Of a DNA stretch of 64,000 nt, positions 30,315 through 40,146 are shown one piece after another; the first letter of the stretch is position 1, and every line of letters starts with the position of its first letter. Source of the stretch: Caballeronia sp. INDeC2 (lineage in GTDB: Bacteria > Pseudomonadota > Gammaproteobacteria > Burkholderiales > Burkholderiaceae). The translations under genes were made by a program, and so were the position numbers. Below the pieces are notes generated by a model that saw nothing but the letters and a program-made list of their open reading frames with translations, had not been told where the DNA came from and searched no databases. The stretch lies in the NCBI RefSeq assembly GCF_023631325.1, contig NZ_JALQDG010000021.1:275537-339536 (forward strand), read 5' to 3'.

Positions 30315-31435
30315 GGTGTTCCTAGTCTCTCGAGCATTGTCTGGGCCCACACGCTGGTGTCGGCGGTACCAACCCACTCTCGAGCCAGTTTGCGTGCCTG
30401 ACCATGCGACGCCGCATCGTCACGGGCAGCCAGCACTTCGACGGCCAACAACGCGCGTTTGAGGCGGTCGTAGCCCGCGGGGGCGCGGCGCAGGCGGACT
30501 TGCAATTCATCGGCGACCATCTTCAAAGCGCCCAAACCACGGCCAGCATCTGCCAACACTTGCAGCGTGTCCTGGTCCGTCAGGAGGTGCTCAATCGTAC
30601 CAACGGGCGAGGGGGCAAACGCCGTCTCGAAGTGCCACGGCACACCTTGCAGCAGACCGGCAAACGCACCGGAAGCGTGCCGCAATGGGCCTTCAGGCGA
30701 CAACAACTCAGCGTCGTGGAACTGGTTGAAATGAAAAGCCACCAGCGCCCGCACACTCCTCGCCAGAGGGCGGTCGAATCCTGACAGGAGGTCCGTCGAT
30801 TGCAAGAATTTCTCGGTATATTGGTCCGGGCGCAAGCCACTGTCCGGAGCCCGTTCCTTGGCCATCACCCCGTAAAGATACTGACAAACACCATCGCAAT
30901 AGGGCAGGGCGCTGGCAAAGCTACGGCAGTCCTGGATGAAGCGTGCCACCGCGTCGATTGTTAGTACATGGTCACGCGCCATTCGCAGGAAGGAACTTTC
31001 GACGCCGACCAGGTGGGCTTCGTCCGCGATGCGAAAGTCGAGCACGCAACGTGAGTCGGCGCCCTCATTGCCTAGCTCGATGTCGACGAACTCTTGGGTC
31101 ATCATCGCCAAGTATGTGCCCAACGAGGCTGGCGCTACGGCTTTCCCGTTGACCCGGCTGTGCGTGACGTCCTCAACAACGACATCCGCGGGCTGCAGCG
31201 GCGTCATCACTTTCAGGGGCAACTGGCCTACGGCGCGACCACGCACAAGGAGCGAGGGCTGCCTCAGTGGATGTTGCTCAAACCGGTGGCGGCGCAGTGC
31301 CTCCAGGTTCGCGAAGTGCTGCGCACATTGCTCGCAGACGTAACGAGCAGGCGGCGGGGGTTGATAGACGAATTCGTCCAGTCCTACGGGCTGATGAAAC
31401 TCGATATACCCAGTGTGCCAGAAGCCCATGGTCAA
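30311..31435 (-). CDS. C2H2 zinc-finger protein in the BREX operon
   Basis: A 374-residue protein. Near the N-terminus lies a single C2H2 finger: cysteines 34 and 37 and histidines 50 and 55 in CEQCAQHFANLEALRRHRF. The middle has a beta-rich region (RGRAVGQLPLKVMTP..DVVVEDVTHSRVNG) and the rest is helical. Both ends overlap neighbours by four bases (ATGA), locking it between pglX and the coiled-coil gene. A DNA- or protein-contacting adaptor is the likely role. No named family recognised. Confidence 0.85.
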   Translation of the reverse strand: MTMGFWHTGYIEFHQPVGLDEFVYQPPPPARYVCEQCAQHFANLEALRRHRFEQHPLRQPSLLVRGRAVGQLPLKVMTPLQPADVVVEDVTHSRVNGKAVAPASLGTYLAMMTQEFVDIELGNEGADSRCVLDFRIADEAHLVGVESSFLRMARDHVLTIDAVARFIQDCRSFASALPYCDGVCQYLYGVMAKERAPDSGLRPDQYTEKFLQSTDLLSGFDRPLARSVRALVAFHFNQFHDAELLSPEGPLRHASGAFAGLLQGVPWHFETAFAPSPVGTIEHLLTDQDTLQVLADAGRGLGALKMVADELQVRLRRAPAGYDRLKRALLAVEVLAARDDAASHGQARKLAREWVGTADTSVWAQTMLERLGTP

Positions 31436-34400
31436 TCCCCCGACTTGGCTCGCGCTTTGCGCTTCTCGGCCACCGACAAATGATGGTCATTGACGCGCTC
31501 ACCCTTGAACACTTGGTACCATGGTGCGCTTTCCACGTCCTTCCCGCGGTCCTTGTCCCAGTTGATGTTGAGTTTGGGCTTCTTATTGTGGCGTAGGACC
31601 TCGGCGGTCATGAATGGACGGATGTTCAGGCGCACGCCGTCGTTGAGGTCGGGGTTCCAGCCGATGGGCTGTTCAGCCAGCGACTTCCATCGCACGAAAA
31701 TGTCGTATGGTGCCTCGCCTTCGAGGATAAGCTCCAAGCGCTGCTTCAGGTTTCGTGCGTACTCCAGGCGCGTTTGGGCACCATCGACACCCTCGCGTAC
31801 GCCGGCCTCTTGCTGGCGAATCCAATCGCCCAGGTAAGTGTGAATGAGGCGCTCGAGGTTTTTCGCGTCAAGGGTGTGGTAGTTCACCAGTGCGGCAAAA
31901 CCGTCCTTCAGGCCGTCCCAGACGTGCCAGATGAAGGGGCGGTGCTGGAAGCACTTAACGTGCTGCTCGAAGAACTTGTCGCGTAGCCAGACATCTAGCC
32001 CCTTGCCGACACAGTCGGCATCGGCCAGTAGTTTGTCGAGTATGGCTGGCTTCCAGCTGCCGGGCTTCACGGTCTCCCAGGCGGAAATCAGCAGCTTCAG
32101 CATGCGCTCATGTGCGGGCGGTTCGCCGCGCACGGTGGGTAGGCAAATGATGCCGTCGTCGTCGACGTGCTCAGCCAACTGCTCGCAGCGGGCAATCCAG
32201 GTGCGGGCCTCGTCGGCCAGCTCCATCGATGCGTCAGATTCCGCTGGCCAGCGATAGCCCGCCAGACGGGCGACGGCCACTTGCAGCGGGTAAGTGGAGG
32301 GCTGCGGGTGACCGTGAAACAGCCATTGGGTGGGCGCGTCAGAATAGGGTTGCGGTAGGCCGAAGGGGTAGCGCTTGGATGCGACTTCTTGCCAATGGAG
32401 AAGGTCGAACGGAACCTTTGTAAGCGTCGCGTTTGCGACGGACATCTTGTTGTCGATGCGTCGAATAGCCTGCATGTACTCGTCGGACGCGCAGAAACAC
32501 CAAATTGCAGATAGATGGTTTGCGTCAGTCGGGACTATGGGGCCCATGTTGCTGTCAAAGGCTGCACCCAAATAAAGCGAGGCAGGAAGACTTGCCATTT
32601 GGCCGACAGCGACGCCCTTCGTGCCCCACGCCGACAGTCCTTGGCGTCGCGCAAGTCCGTCGCCCTCTGACTCCCATCGGAGGCAGCTGTCAAGACCGTC
32701 ATATTCGAAACCACCTCTTGACGGACTTTGAAACGGAATCCAGCTATTCCCGTCTAGGCTCACTTCCCAAACCTTGGCACGAAAGCGTCCGTCGTCCCCG
32801 GTCTTAATCCCTTGGTAGGACCGCGCGTACCGCTCAAGCAACGTGACTTCACTCGTTTCAGTAAGGAGGACTCGAGCCTCAGGGTTTCCGAACTGCCCCT
32901 TCTGGCTTACTTCCACAACCTCGCCTTCGCGCAGCAGCGCCGCCTTCTCCTGAGCCAACCTAGGCGCACTCGCATCAACGCCGCGCATCCGAAAACCGTC
33001 TCCCACCGGGGCGTGGCTTTGGGTGAGGAGTATCGCCTGCACTACCTCTCCGCTGATGGTTTCGAAGGCGCCAGAGCCCAGCCGAGCCAACAGGTTCCAC
33101 TGCGCGAGCTTAAGCAGCGATTCGCGCTGTTTCCTATAGCTGCTAAGGAACAGCCAGTTCTGCGGCATCACGATTTGCACCACACCTGCGCCCGTGCTGC
33201 CTTCAGGCTCGCGCGCGAGTTCCAAACATCGCTCCAAGAACACGTTGGCCAGGTCGTTCTTTGCCTCGGGATAATGGCTTTCGCAGAAGTCCTTCAGAGT
33301 GTCTTGCTGCTTTCCGCGCGTCAGATAAGGCACGTTGGTCAAAACGAGGTGATAACGCGCTTCCAGCAGCCGGGCGGCATCCAGCAAGCCACGAGCGGTC
33401 AGGGCCAAGTCCCAAGTATCGTCCTGCAGCTCGCTGGCCTGCCCCCACAGCGTGGCCGGGCGTTCTGTAGCCAAGGCACTCTCGAGCAGTTCGCGCAAGG
33501 TGTCGAAGCTCGACGTGGCCAAGTCGTTCTTCAGGCTTCGCGCCGGGTCCAGTAGGCTGCCTAGCAACGGTGCCTTGGCAAAGCTGGCGTGCAGCAGGCG
33601 CAGCTCCTGCCGAAGATATTCGGCGTTTGGCGCGTCGTCAGACACGAGTGCCATCCAATCCTCGGCCTTAGCCGCCACCTTCAAGCCGCAGCAGGCCACC
33701 TGCGGTACCGGCATTTCGGCGCGCACACCCAGCGGATAACCGTTCTCGTCCGGAAAGCGCCAAGCGGCGAGGGCCAGCGCAAAGACAGCGATTTCCACGC
33801 AGCGAGCGTCCAGCTCAAGGCCGTAAAGGTTGTCGGACAGCACGGCATCCACTGCCTCGCTCGCGCCCAAGTCCTCGGCAACCATGCGCATGGGCACCAG
33901 CATCAGGAAGGCTGCTACGAGGAAGTGGCCCGAGCCGCAGCAGGGGTCGAGCAGCTTGAAATTTTGCAGGAGGTCGGGCCAGCCTTCGAAGTTGCCGGCG
34001 GCGGGCATACCGTCACCCAAGGTGCGCAGATAGGTCAGCGGCACAGGACAGGCTTTGCCTGGGTGGCGCGTCACCCACCAAGCGCCCAGCGAGTTGTGAA
34101 GCAGGAAGTCCACCATATACGGTTCGGTGAAGAGTTGAGTGACGGCGGGCAACTCGTCGGCACCAATCTTCACTTCCGAGGCGTTGACCTCGTCCTTGCG
34201 CTTCGCCTGCCAGAACTGATAGACCCAACCCAAGCTGTCACTGGCCTTGAAAACCTCATTGGATAACGCGGCCAGCAGACGTTCCATCTCGCGTTGGTGT
34301 TCGGGGGCGAAGGCTAACCCGAACACCGGGCTAAGTGGCTTGAAGACCTGCGGCAACATGCGAGCGGCCAACTTGCCTGCCAATTCCCACTTGGTCTTGG

Positions 34401-34809
34401 CGCCCAGGTTCATTGCTGGGTCGGCCTCCTGCGCCAGCGCTTCGCAATCATCCAAGGAGACAGCAGCACCGGGTTCCCATAACAGCAGCCCATTCTCGGC
34501 TAGGAAACGTGCAAACAGCATGCGATGCCAGTGCTCAAAGGCCACTTCCCACACTAGGTGTTGGACACCCTGCGTGTCATTACTGGCCTTCACATCACCC
34601 AACGCACGGCCGTGAGCACGCAGGCGGCGGCGCAGAGCCTTAAACTCGTCGGTCAGGTAATCGGGAGCCTTGGCTTCCGCCACCGCCATCTGGGCTAGCG
34701 CGGCACCCGCGCCTTTCTCGGCCACGTCGCGAGCCGCCTTGATGGTGTTTTCCAATTGGGCGCGCAGTGGCTTGGGCAGCGGTTGGTTATTGATGCTGTG
34801 TGTCGGCAT
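31432..34809 (-). CDS. pglX: BREX adenine-specific DNA methyltransferase PglX
   Basis: A 1125-residue N6-adenine methyltransferase of the Eco57I/PglX type, which marks the host genome in BREX. The SAM motif is LLDPCCGSGHFLVAAF (about 286). The catalytic motif IV reads TNVPYL (about 491), an NxPY form where the usual motif is NPPY/F. A long C-terminal target-recognition region follows. It starts 88 bases after brxC and overlaps the zinc-finger gene by four bases. No long homopolymer tract, a common sign of phase variation in pglX, was seen. Confidence 0.95.
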   Translation of the reverse strand: MPTHSINNQPLPKPLRAQLENTIKAARDVAEKGAGAALAQMAVAEAKAPDYLTDEFKALRRRLRAHGRALGDVKASNDTQGVQHLVWEVAFEHWHRMLFARFLAENGLLLWEPGAAVSLDDCEALAQEADPAMNLGAKTKWELAGKLAARMLPQVFKPLSPVFGLAFAPEHQREMERLLAALSNEVFKASDSLGWVYQFWQAKRKDEVNASEVKIGADELPAVTQLFTEPYMVDFLLHNSLGAWWVTRHPGKACPVPLTYLRTLGDGMPAAGNFEGWPDLLQNFKLLDPCCGSGHFLVAAFLMLVPMRMVAEDLGASEAVDAVLSDNLYGLELDARCVEIAVFALALAAWRFPDENGYPLGVRAEMPVPQVACCGLKVAAKAEDWMALVSDDAPNAEYLRQELRLLHASFAKAPLLGSLLDPARSLKNDLATSSFDTLRELLESALATERPATLWGQASELQDDTWDLALTARGLLDAARLLEARYHLVLTNVPYLTRGKQQDTLKDFCESHYPEAKNDLANVFLERCLELAREPEGSTGAGVVQIVMPQNWLFLSSYRKQRESLLKLAQWNLLARLGSGAFETISGEVVQAILLTQSHAPVGDGFRMRGVDASAPRLAQEKAALLREGEVVEVSQKGQFGNPEARVLLTETSEVTLLERYARSYQGIKTGDDGRFRAKVWEVSLDGNSWIPFQSPSRGGFEYDGLDSCLRWESEGDGLARRQGLSAWGTKGVAVGQMASLPASLYLGAAFDSNMGPIVPTDANHLSAIWCFCASDEYMQAIRRIDNKMSVANATLTKVPFDLLHWQEVASKRYPFGLPQPYSDAPTQWLFHGHPQPSTYPLQVAVARLAGYRWPAESDASMELADEARTWIARCEQLAEHVDDDGIICLPTVRGEPPAHERMLKLLISAWETVKPGSWKPAILDKLLADADCVGKGLDVWLRDKFFEQHVKCFQHRPFIWHVWDGLKDGFAALVNYHTLDAKNLERLIHTYLGDWIRQQEAGVREGVDGAQTRLEYARNLKQRLELILEGEAPYDIFVRWKSLAEQPIGWNPDLNDGVRLNIRPFMTAEVLRHNKKPKLNINWDKDRGKDVESAPWYQVFKGERVNDHHLSVAEKRKARAKSGD

Positions 34810-34897
34810 GGCCTTTATGTCTTTTAATGTCTTTTATGTCTTATCTGTGTCGAAACTCGGGTATTTGAAGAACTGTTACCCGTTCCCTGGTTATATT

Positions 34898-37800
34898 TTA
34901 GAGAGCCACTGGCCCGTGCTTGAGTTTCTCCGTCAATAAATCCTCCACCTCCACCAGCCAAGCCTGCAGCTCCGCCTCGTCATTCAAGGTTCTGCGTGGG
35001 ATAGTCACGTGCACCACATTTGGCTTAAGCAACTGCACCGCGGCATGACGAGCGGACTCAAAGCGGCTTGCCAGGGCCTGCGTTTTGGCGCTCCAATGAC
35101 CAAGGTCGCACTCGTCCAGCGCGTCTTGCAACTGCTCGGGCGTGCCCAGCGCAGTCTTAGTCGGTGTGTTCAGATGATGGACCTGAGTAAGCTCGGTGCG
35201 TTGAACTTCGGTGAGCTTTGCCCAGTCGGCGTCGGCCTGCAAATGCGCCTGCTGCTGTGAGAACTTCTGTTCGAACGCATCGAGCTTCGCCTTCAGTGCT
35301 TGGCGCAGCAGGTCCACAACCTTGTCGAGCAGCGGGCGCACCGGGTCGGGCTCAGCCAGCAGACTGCGCTGAACCTCGATGGCATCCATTTCCGCCTTCA
35401 GCTCCGCATAGGGTCCCAAGTCTTTAGCGTGGCGTAGCAGTTCAGTGAGCTGGCGCCAGGCAGGTAGGCGCTTGGCAATAGCGTCAGCTATTTGAACCCA
35501 AGACTTGGACAGACCGACGATTTCATCAAAACCTTCAAAGAGAGCCAGTAGCTGCGCATTGCCCGATTGGCCTTCGAGGGATTCGATGAACGCTGGCTTA
35601 GGCATTTGCGGCGCGGGCGCGAAGCCACCAGCCTTAGCCGCCTGCTCACGTAGCTTGGCCAACAATGCGGGCGCCTTAGTCAACTCTTCCTTCGGCTGGC
35701 ATGGCACGCCCACCATGCTGAACAACGAGCGAATCTTGATAAGCTGCGGCGGCGTGATGTTGACGCTCTCGCGCTGGAAAGACGACTGCGTCAGCTTGGC
35801 GCGGTCAAGGCTTTTTGCATCGACAGATTTGGAGGATGCATCGGTCGCCTTGATATGACCAGCGGCCAGCAATGCATATAGGGCACCGTCAATAGAATCA
35901 CGCGGCCAGCCATACGGTGGAGCATCAAAGTTGTCGCGAATCTCGCCCCCCTTCTTGCCGGCGCCGATAAACGCAAGCAGCTTCTGGCAGACCGGATGCT
36001 TGTCGGCTTCTTGGCTGTGCCCCACAGCCTTGAGGGCTTCCAGATTGCCTTTGCGAGCCTCGTCCAACACCTTGCTCCACTGGTCGTGGTCAGCTGCGTC
36101 GAACTGGCTATATAAGCGAATTGCAGAAGCTTTGGCGGCGCGGTTGATTCGGTCGGCAAGGTCGTTGCCGTCTTGCGCTTCCTGGCCACCTGCCTGAAAC
36201 ACGCGCGCTCCCCCGAAGAGCAGTTCCAGCAGTTCAATTAGCTCCTTTTCCGCGGCGCGCTGACGGCTCTCCATTGAGCGTTGCGCGTCGCGGCCCTCTT
36301 CGGTAGAGGGACTGCCCTTCTTCTGCAGCGTCGTGCGCGCGGCTTCCAGCGCCACAATGGCGTTGGCGATTTCGGTTTTGTGCTGCGCGGGCAGAAAAGC
36401 GAACAACGTCGGGTTATCGGTCGCCTTGGCCCTAGCCTCGGCGATGACAGACTTCTCCTCGGCTTGCCAGCCATCCTGTATCCACAGGTAGAGGTTCTGG
36501 GCGTGGTCCTTGGGCAGCATGTCGTCATAGGTGGGCGTCAGGCGACGCTCAACGTTGTCTTTTCCCTGCACAACGCGCACTTTTTTTAGCACCTCACCGA
36601 AGCGGGACTTCAGCAAGTCCGAACGTTTTTGCTCCACGCGCTGCGGCGCGGCCTTCAGTTCTGCCTCTTGGGCGCGGAACTCGTCGTACCAAGCGCTGGA
36701 TTCGCGGGTCTGTAGTCGGTATTCGGTGCCACTGCCGCCAACCAGGGCCATGACGAGGCGGTCCTTGTTCTGCAGCTCGTCCAGCAGCGCGGGCAGCTTC
36801 TTGCGAAGCTCGGCAGAACCCGCCGCGAGGTCGGTTACCAGCAGGTCGGCCAGCGCGTCTTCGGTTGCCTTGATGCCGATGTCCAGAGCAGCGTCTGCGG
36901 GAAGCTTGTTGATGAGATAGACGAGCTTGAGCAGGCTGGCCTTGAGCTGGCCATCGGCATCGGCAGCGGCGAAGCGCTGGACGTTCTCGAACACCTCTTT
37001 GGGCAGTTGCGCGGTAGAAACCAAGCTCGCGGCAATCTGGTCGTAAAGAAAGTCGCCGGGGACCACATGGCCTAGAGGTACATCGGCAGTGGCCAGCACA
37101 GCCTCATGCACCACGCGCAATTGACTGCGCAGCTGAGACACCGTGCCGGTAGTGTCGATGGTTCGGAGAACGCGTTCCCAAAATCTGCGGCGCACCGGGA
37201 GCAGCGGGTAGTCCGAGGTCATGACGTCCTCGTCATCAGTGACGTACTCAAGTTTGGTCCCGCGCAGGTGCCGCGAAATCTCGCCTAGGTTGGCTCGCCA
37301 CACGTGCTCGACCTCAGGCTGGGCCGTCGGCTTCTTGGCCAGAATGATTTGGCGAGTAACGTTCTCAACGTCCCAGTCGCCGAGCATTACCTGCACTGGG
37401 AAGCGGCCCATCAGTCGCTGCAGATTGGGCATGCCGGAGAGCGCGGACTGACCGGTGCCGACGAAGAGTAGCTTGCCGTTGAAGTGCTTGGACAGGGTCT
37501 CGGTGACCTCCTGCACCTGGAAGGCCTTCTCGGCGTCGGCGCCGATATATTGCTGCACTTCGTCAAGCACGACCAAGGTCAGAGGGAATTTGCCATCCAC
37601 TGACAGCGCGGCATCAATGGCATCGACCAGTTGGTCGCTTGTGATGTCAGTAACTTCGGGGAATTGGTTCTTCAGAATCAGTCTCAGGTCTTTCTGACTC
37701 GCCGCAAGGTCGGGCCGATGCTTCAGGAGCGACTGAGCCAGCGGCATTGAAACGTACATTTCAGCCAACGTCTTTTCGAGACTGCGCCCTTCGGCTTCAA

Positions 37801-38359
37801 GGTCAGCACGCACTGCTTCCAAAATGCCTTCGCGCATCAGCCACATGTACAACTGGGCTTGGTTGTATTGCGCGGGGAGCCCTTTGGACTTGAAGACGAC
37901 GCCAAGTAACGCGAGGCGAATGTTGTTACCGGCACCGGAGCCGAGCTTGCCCGCTGCCGCGTGCAGGGCACCGTGACGTTTGCCTTGAGTGCTGAGTTCC
38001 TTCAGATGCTCGAACACGCCAGTTGGTAACTTGGCCAGACTGCGAGCAGTGGCGCCATCGGCGAACTGGTAGTCGGTCCAGAGCGTCCGCAACATCTTGG
38101 CTAGGTGCGATTTACCACTGCCGTAAAAGCCGGAAATCCAGACGCCCGGCTGCTCGGTACCCGCGTCCAGATTAAGCAGGAATTTGTCGAGAATGGTCTC
38201 AAGACCCTTCTCATACTGGCCATCACAAACGAAGGTTTCCAGCTCGTAGCGCAGTATGGCCTGGGCAGCATCAGAGTGGTCTTCAGAAACCTCGGCAACG
38301 CCGTTATTAACGAGGCGATTCTCCTTCGGGGGTTTGTTGTAAATGTCCCTGTTCAGCAT
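34898..38359 (-). CDS. brxC: BREX P-loop ATPase BrxC (PglY)
   Basis: An 1153-residue large ATPase required for BREX methylation and defence. The signature is GVWISGFYGSGKSHLAKML (P-loop about residues 77-85), after the family start with LNRDIYNKPPKENRLVNNGVAEV. LTLVVLDEVQQYIG (about 265) is the Walker B region. The remaining 850 residues are mainly helical and end in TIPRRTLNDEAELQAWLVEVEDLL. Length is typical. Located between brxB and pglX, as in type 1 BREX. Confidence 0.96.
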   Translation of the reverse strand: MLNRDIYNKPPKENRLVNNGVAEVSEDHSDAAQAILRYELETFVCDGQYEKGLETILDKFLLNLDAGTEQPGVWISGFYGSGKSHLAKMLRTLWTDYQFADGATARSLAKLPTGVFEHLKELSTQGKRHGALHAAAGKLGSGAGNNIRLALLGVVFKSKGLPAQYNQAQLYMWLMREGILEAVRADLEAEGRSLEKTLAEMYVSMPLAQSLLKHRPDLAASQKDLRLILKNQFPEVTDITSDQLVDAIDAALSVDGKFPLTLVVLDEVQQYIGADAEKAFQVQEVTETLSKHFNGKLLFVGTGQSALSGMPNLQRLMGRFPVQVMLGDWDVENVTRQIILAKKPTAQPEVEHVWRANLGEISRHLRGTKLEYVTDDEDVMTSDYPLLPVRRRFWERVLRTIDTTGTVSQLRSQLRVVHEAVLATADVPLGHVVPGDFLYDQIAASLVSTAQLPKEVFENVQRFAAADADGQLKASLLKLVYLINKLPADAALDIGIKATEDALADLLVTDLAAGSAELRKKLPALLDELQNKDRLVMALVGGSGTEYRLQTRESSAWYDEFRAQEAELKAAPQRVEQKRSDLLKSRFGEVLKKVRVVQGKDNVERRLTPTYDDMLPKDHAQNLYLWIQDGWQAEEKSVIAEARAKATDNPTLFAFLPAQHKTEIANAIVALEAARTTLQKKGSPSTEEGRDAQRSMESRQRAAEKELIELLELLFGGARVFQAGGQEAQDGNDLADRINRAAKASAIRLYSQFDAADHDQWSKVLDEARKGNLEALKAVGHSQEADKHPVCQKLLAFIGAGKKGGEIRDNFDAPPYGWPRDSIDGALYALLAAGHIKATDASSKSVDAKSLDRAKLTQSSFQRESVNITPPQLIKIRSLFSMVGVPCQPKEELTKAPALLAKLREQAAKAGGFAPAPQMPKPAFIESLEGQSGNAQLLALFEGFDEIVGLSKSWVQIADAIAKRLPAWRQLTELLRHAKDLGPYAELKAEMDAIEVQRSLLAEPDPVRPLLDKVVDLLRQALKAKLDAFEQKFSQQQAHLQADADWAKLTEVQRTELTQVHHLNTPTKTALGTPEQLQDALDECDLGHWSAKTQALASRFESARHAAVQLLKPNVVHVTIPRRTLNDEAELQAWLVEVEDLLTEKLKHGPVAL

Positions 38360-38393
38360 GGCGGTCCTTAGTCTTGTCTTCGGGTATCAACTA

Positions 38394-38957
38394 TCAGTCT
38401 TGAGCGAGAAGCGGTACCGCGAGGTAATTCCAGCCGTCGCGCGCATCCAGTAAGCGATACGTGTGGTTTTCGGGTTGGTACTCGCCTGGAAAGAAGACCA
38501 AAAGCCGTCCTTCAACGGCTTCCTTGATGCCTTCAACCACTGACGAAACACGCGCCAAACCGAAAAGCGTGCCAACCCCCAGCAATGCCACGACAGTATC
38601 GGGTCCGGCTTCGCTGCTGATGCGGCCTTTCAGCCTGGCGTTGAGGTCGGACACAAATTCGGTCAGCTCGCCGGCCTGATAGCCGGCCAAATCCTCGGGG
38701 GCCTCGAAGTAGGCATCGCGATACTCCTGCGCCGCCATCCACTCAGGGAAGGCATTCGTCACATCCAGCAACAACCATTGTTTGCCAGCTTGCTGAGAAG
38801 CAAGTTCAAACTCGCCAACATTGGCGCGCAGACGCAGCTCGTCAGCCTTATCGTAGACGGCGAAGATGACGCGCTGGATGGCCGCGAGACCTGCCTGCCA
38901 GGGCACGGTGAGGTGTTGGCGGTAGGCGGACACCAGTTTGGTGACCTTAGACGACAT
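38394..38957 (-). CDS. brxB: BREX protein BrxB (DUF1788)
   Basis: A 187-residue BrxB, a small BREX component of unsettled biochemical role. The family hallmarks are WLLLDVTNAFPEWMA (about 61-75) and the C-terminal LLVFFPGEYQPENHTYRLLDARDGWNYLAVPL. It overlaps brxA by 11 bases and precedes brxC by 34, in the usual brxA-brxB-brxC order. Confidence 0.93.
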   Translation of the reverse strand: MSSKVTKLVSAYRQHLTVPWQAGLAAIQRVIFAVYDKADELRLRANVGEFELASQQAGKQWLLLDVTNAFPEWMAAQEYRDAYFEAPEDLAGYQAGELTEFVSDLNARLKGRISSEAGPDTVVALLGVGTLFGLARVSSVVEGIKEAVEGRLLVFFPGEYQPENHTYRLLDARDGWNYLAVPLLAQD

Positions 38958-39747
38958 GCGAAGCCTCCTGACGAATTTGTTCTTCTTCGGGGGTAAGGTA
39001 ACCAGGGAAGCGCACTTCCTTCACGCCACCAGCGTTCATAAAAACGAGCAGTCCCCTGTGAGACGCCGAGCTTGCAAGCGCCTCCAGCTCGTCGGGTGTT
39101 ATACCCAGCAGATTGAACCACTCTGATGAAAACAGGCGCTGGCCTGTTCGACCCTCCAAATAGCCGAGAAACAACAGCAGCGCCACGGATTCGGGGTGAG
39201 CTTTCGGAACGACGCGCATCTTCCTAACCTTACCCTGCAGGTAGCCAGCAGCAGTCCAAGTACCGCCAATGCGCTGCGCAAAGGCCTTAAGCGATTCTGC
39301 GCTGAAGCGCCCGGGGTTCCTGGCTTCGATAAAGCTCTCGATAGACTCGCGTGCGACCACCGCACCGGGGGCCTGCGCTAAAACGAATGTTTGAGTGGCC
39401 GATAGCAGCGGGTCGCGCGCCAGCGCAACTGCTAGGGCAATCAGCGGCTGGGCGGCTTCGTCCAAGTCCCACAGGCGGCGCAAAGCGCGAAAAATGGGGT
39501 TAGACAAGTCCAGCGCGTACAGTGCCGCAAGGTGGCGCAACGCCAGTTCTCGCGCCTTGCGAGTGGGCTTGCCCAATACATTGTCGTCGACCACTGCGGT
39601 CATATAGTCTGCACGGGTGGCGTCTGGAGGAGTGTGCGACAGCAACAGGCGCAGGTCGTCCAGCATCATGGTGCGAGCTGCATGCGGACCATTGATGCCG
39701 AACCGAAACCCCAGCTTTAACAAAAGAGCTTCGCGCTGCTCAGTCAC
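38947..39747 (-). CDS. brxA: BREX protein BrxA (DUF1819-like)
   Basis: A 266-residue protein at the brxA position. I chose the GTG at 39747: AAGGAA lies about seven bases upstream, and the frame overlaps the previous stop as GTGACTGA. Sequence features include RHLAALYALDLSNPIFRALRRLWDLDE, RFSAESLKAFAQRIGGTWTAAGYLQGK and the ending FPGYLTPEEEQIRQEA. The SAESLKAFAQRIGGTWTAAG segment is what I associate with BrxA, a DNA-binding helical protein in studied systems. Assignment rests on position plus this resemblance. Confidence 0.85.
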   Translation of the reverse strand: MTEQREALLLKLGFRFGINGPHAARTMMLDDLRLLLSHTPPDATRADYMTAVVDDNVLGKPTRKARELALRHLAALYALDLSNPIFRALRRLWDLDEAAQPLIALAVALARDPLLSATQTFVLAQAPGAVVARESIESFIEARNPGRFSAESLKAFAQRIGGTWTAAGYLQGKVRKMRVVPKAHPESVALLLFLGYLEGRTGQRLFSSEWFNLLGITPDELEALASSASHRGLLVFMNAGGVKEVRFPGYLTPEEEQIRQEASHVV

Positions 39748-39952
39748 GTTGCTGTTCCTTCGGCATCGTGTTGGGCAGCGTGTCGTTTGGAACCCCATCT
39801 AGCGGGTAGCCCTGGGAACGACAGTAGGTCACCACCATGACCTCAATCATGTTGGCCAGGCTGCGCATTTCGCGCTCAGCTGCCGATTGCAGCGCCGACT
39901 TGATGTGCGGCTCCACTCTGACACTGACCACTTCGGATTTGGCGACGGCCAT
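39740..39952 (-). CDS. Ribbon-helix-helix (CopG/Arc-like) regulator heading the BREX operon
   Basis: A 70-residue protein with the RHH pattern: a short strand SEVVSVRVEPHI followed by two helices (KSALQSAAEREMRSLANMIEVMVVTYC). Such proteins bind palindromes as dimers of dimers, and a perfect inverted repeat lies just upstream of its own start, suggesting autoregulation of the BREX operon. It overlaps brxA by eight bases. ACAGGAA precedes the ATG. Confidence 0.88.
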   Translation of the reverse strand: MAVAKSEVVSVRVEPHIKSALQSAAEREMRSLANMIEVMVVTYCRSQGYPLDGVPNDTLPNTMPKEQQRD

Positions 39953-39973
39953 TATGCGATTCCTGTGAGTAAA

Positions 39974-39994
39974 ATGCTAGCGTTACGCTAGCAT
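39974..39994. promoter_or_regulatory. Operator-like palindrome upstream of the BREX operon
   Basis: ATGCTAGCG and CGCTAGCAT form a perfect nine-base inverted repeat around three bases, 22 bases before the RHH gene start. This is the expected place for an autorepressor site overlapping the promoter. Confidence 0.65.
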
Positions 39995-40146
39995 ACCGCA
40001 GCATGAGTCGATTTAACCAGAGGAAAGGCAACGACGAGTCCCATGCTTCAGCATCGCGTTCAAGCAAATGCACGAGCACGCTCATGACAGATGCGGGCTA
40101 CCGCGTCATCGTCCCCTCCGTATTGCTCTCGTGGGTCGCGCCTCTA

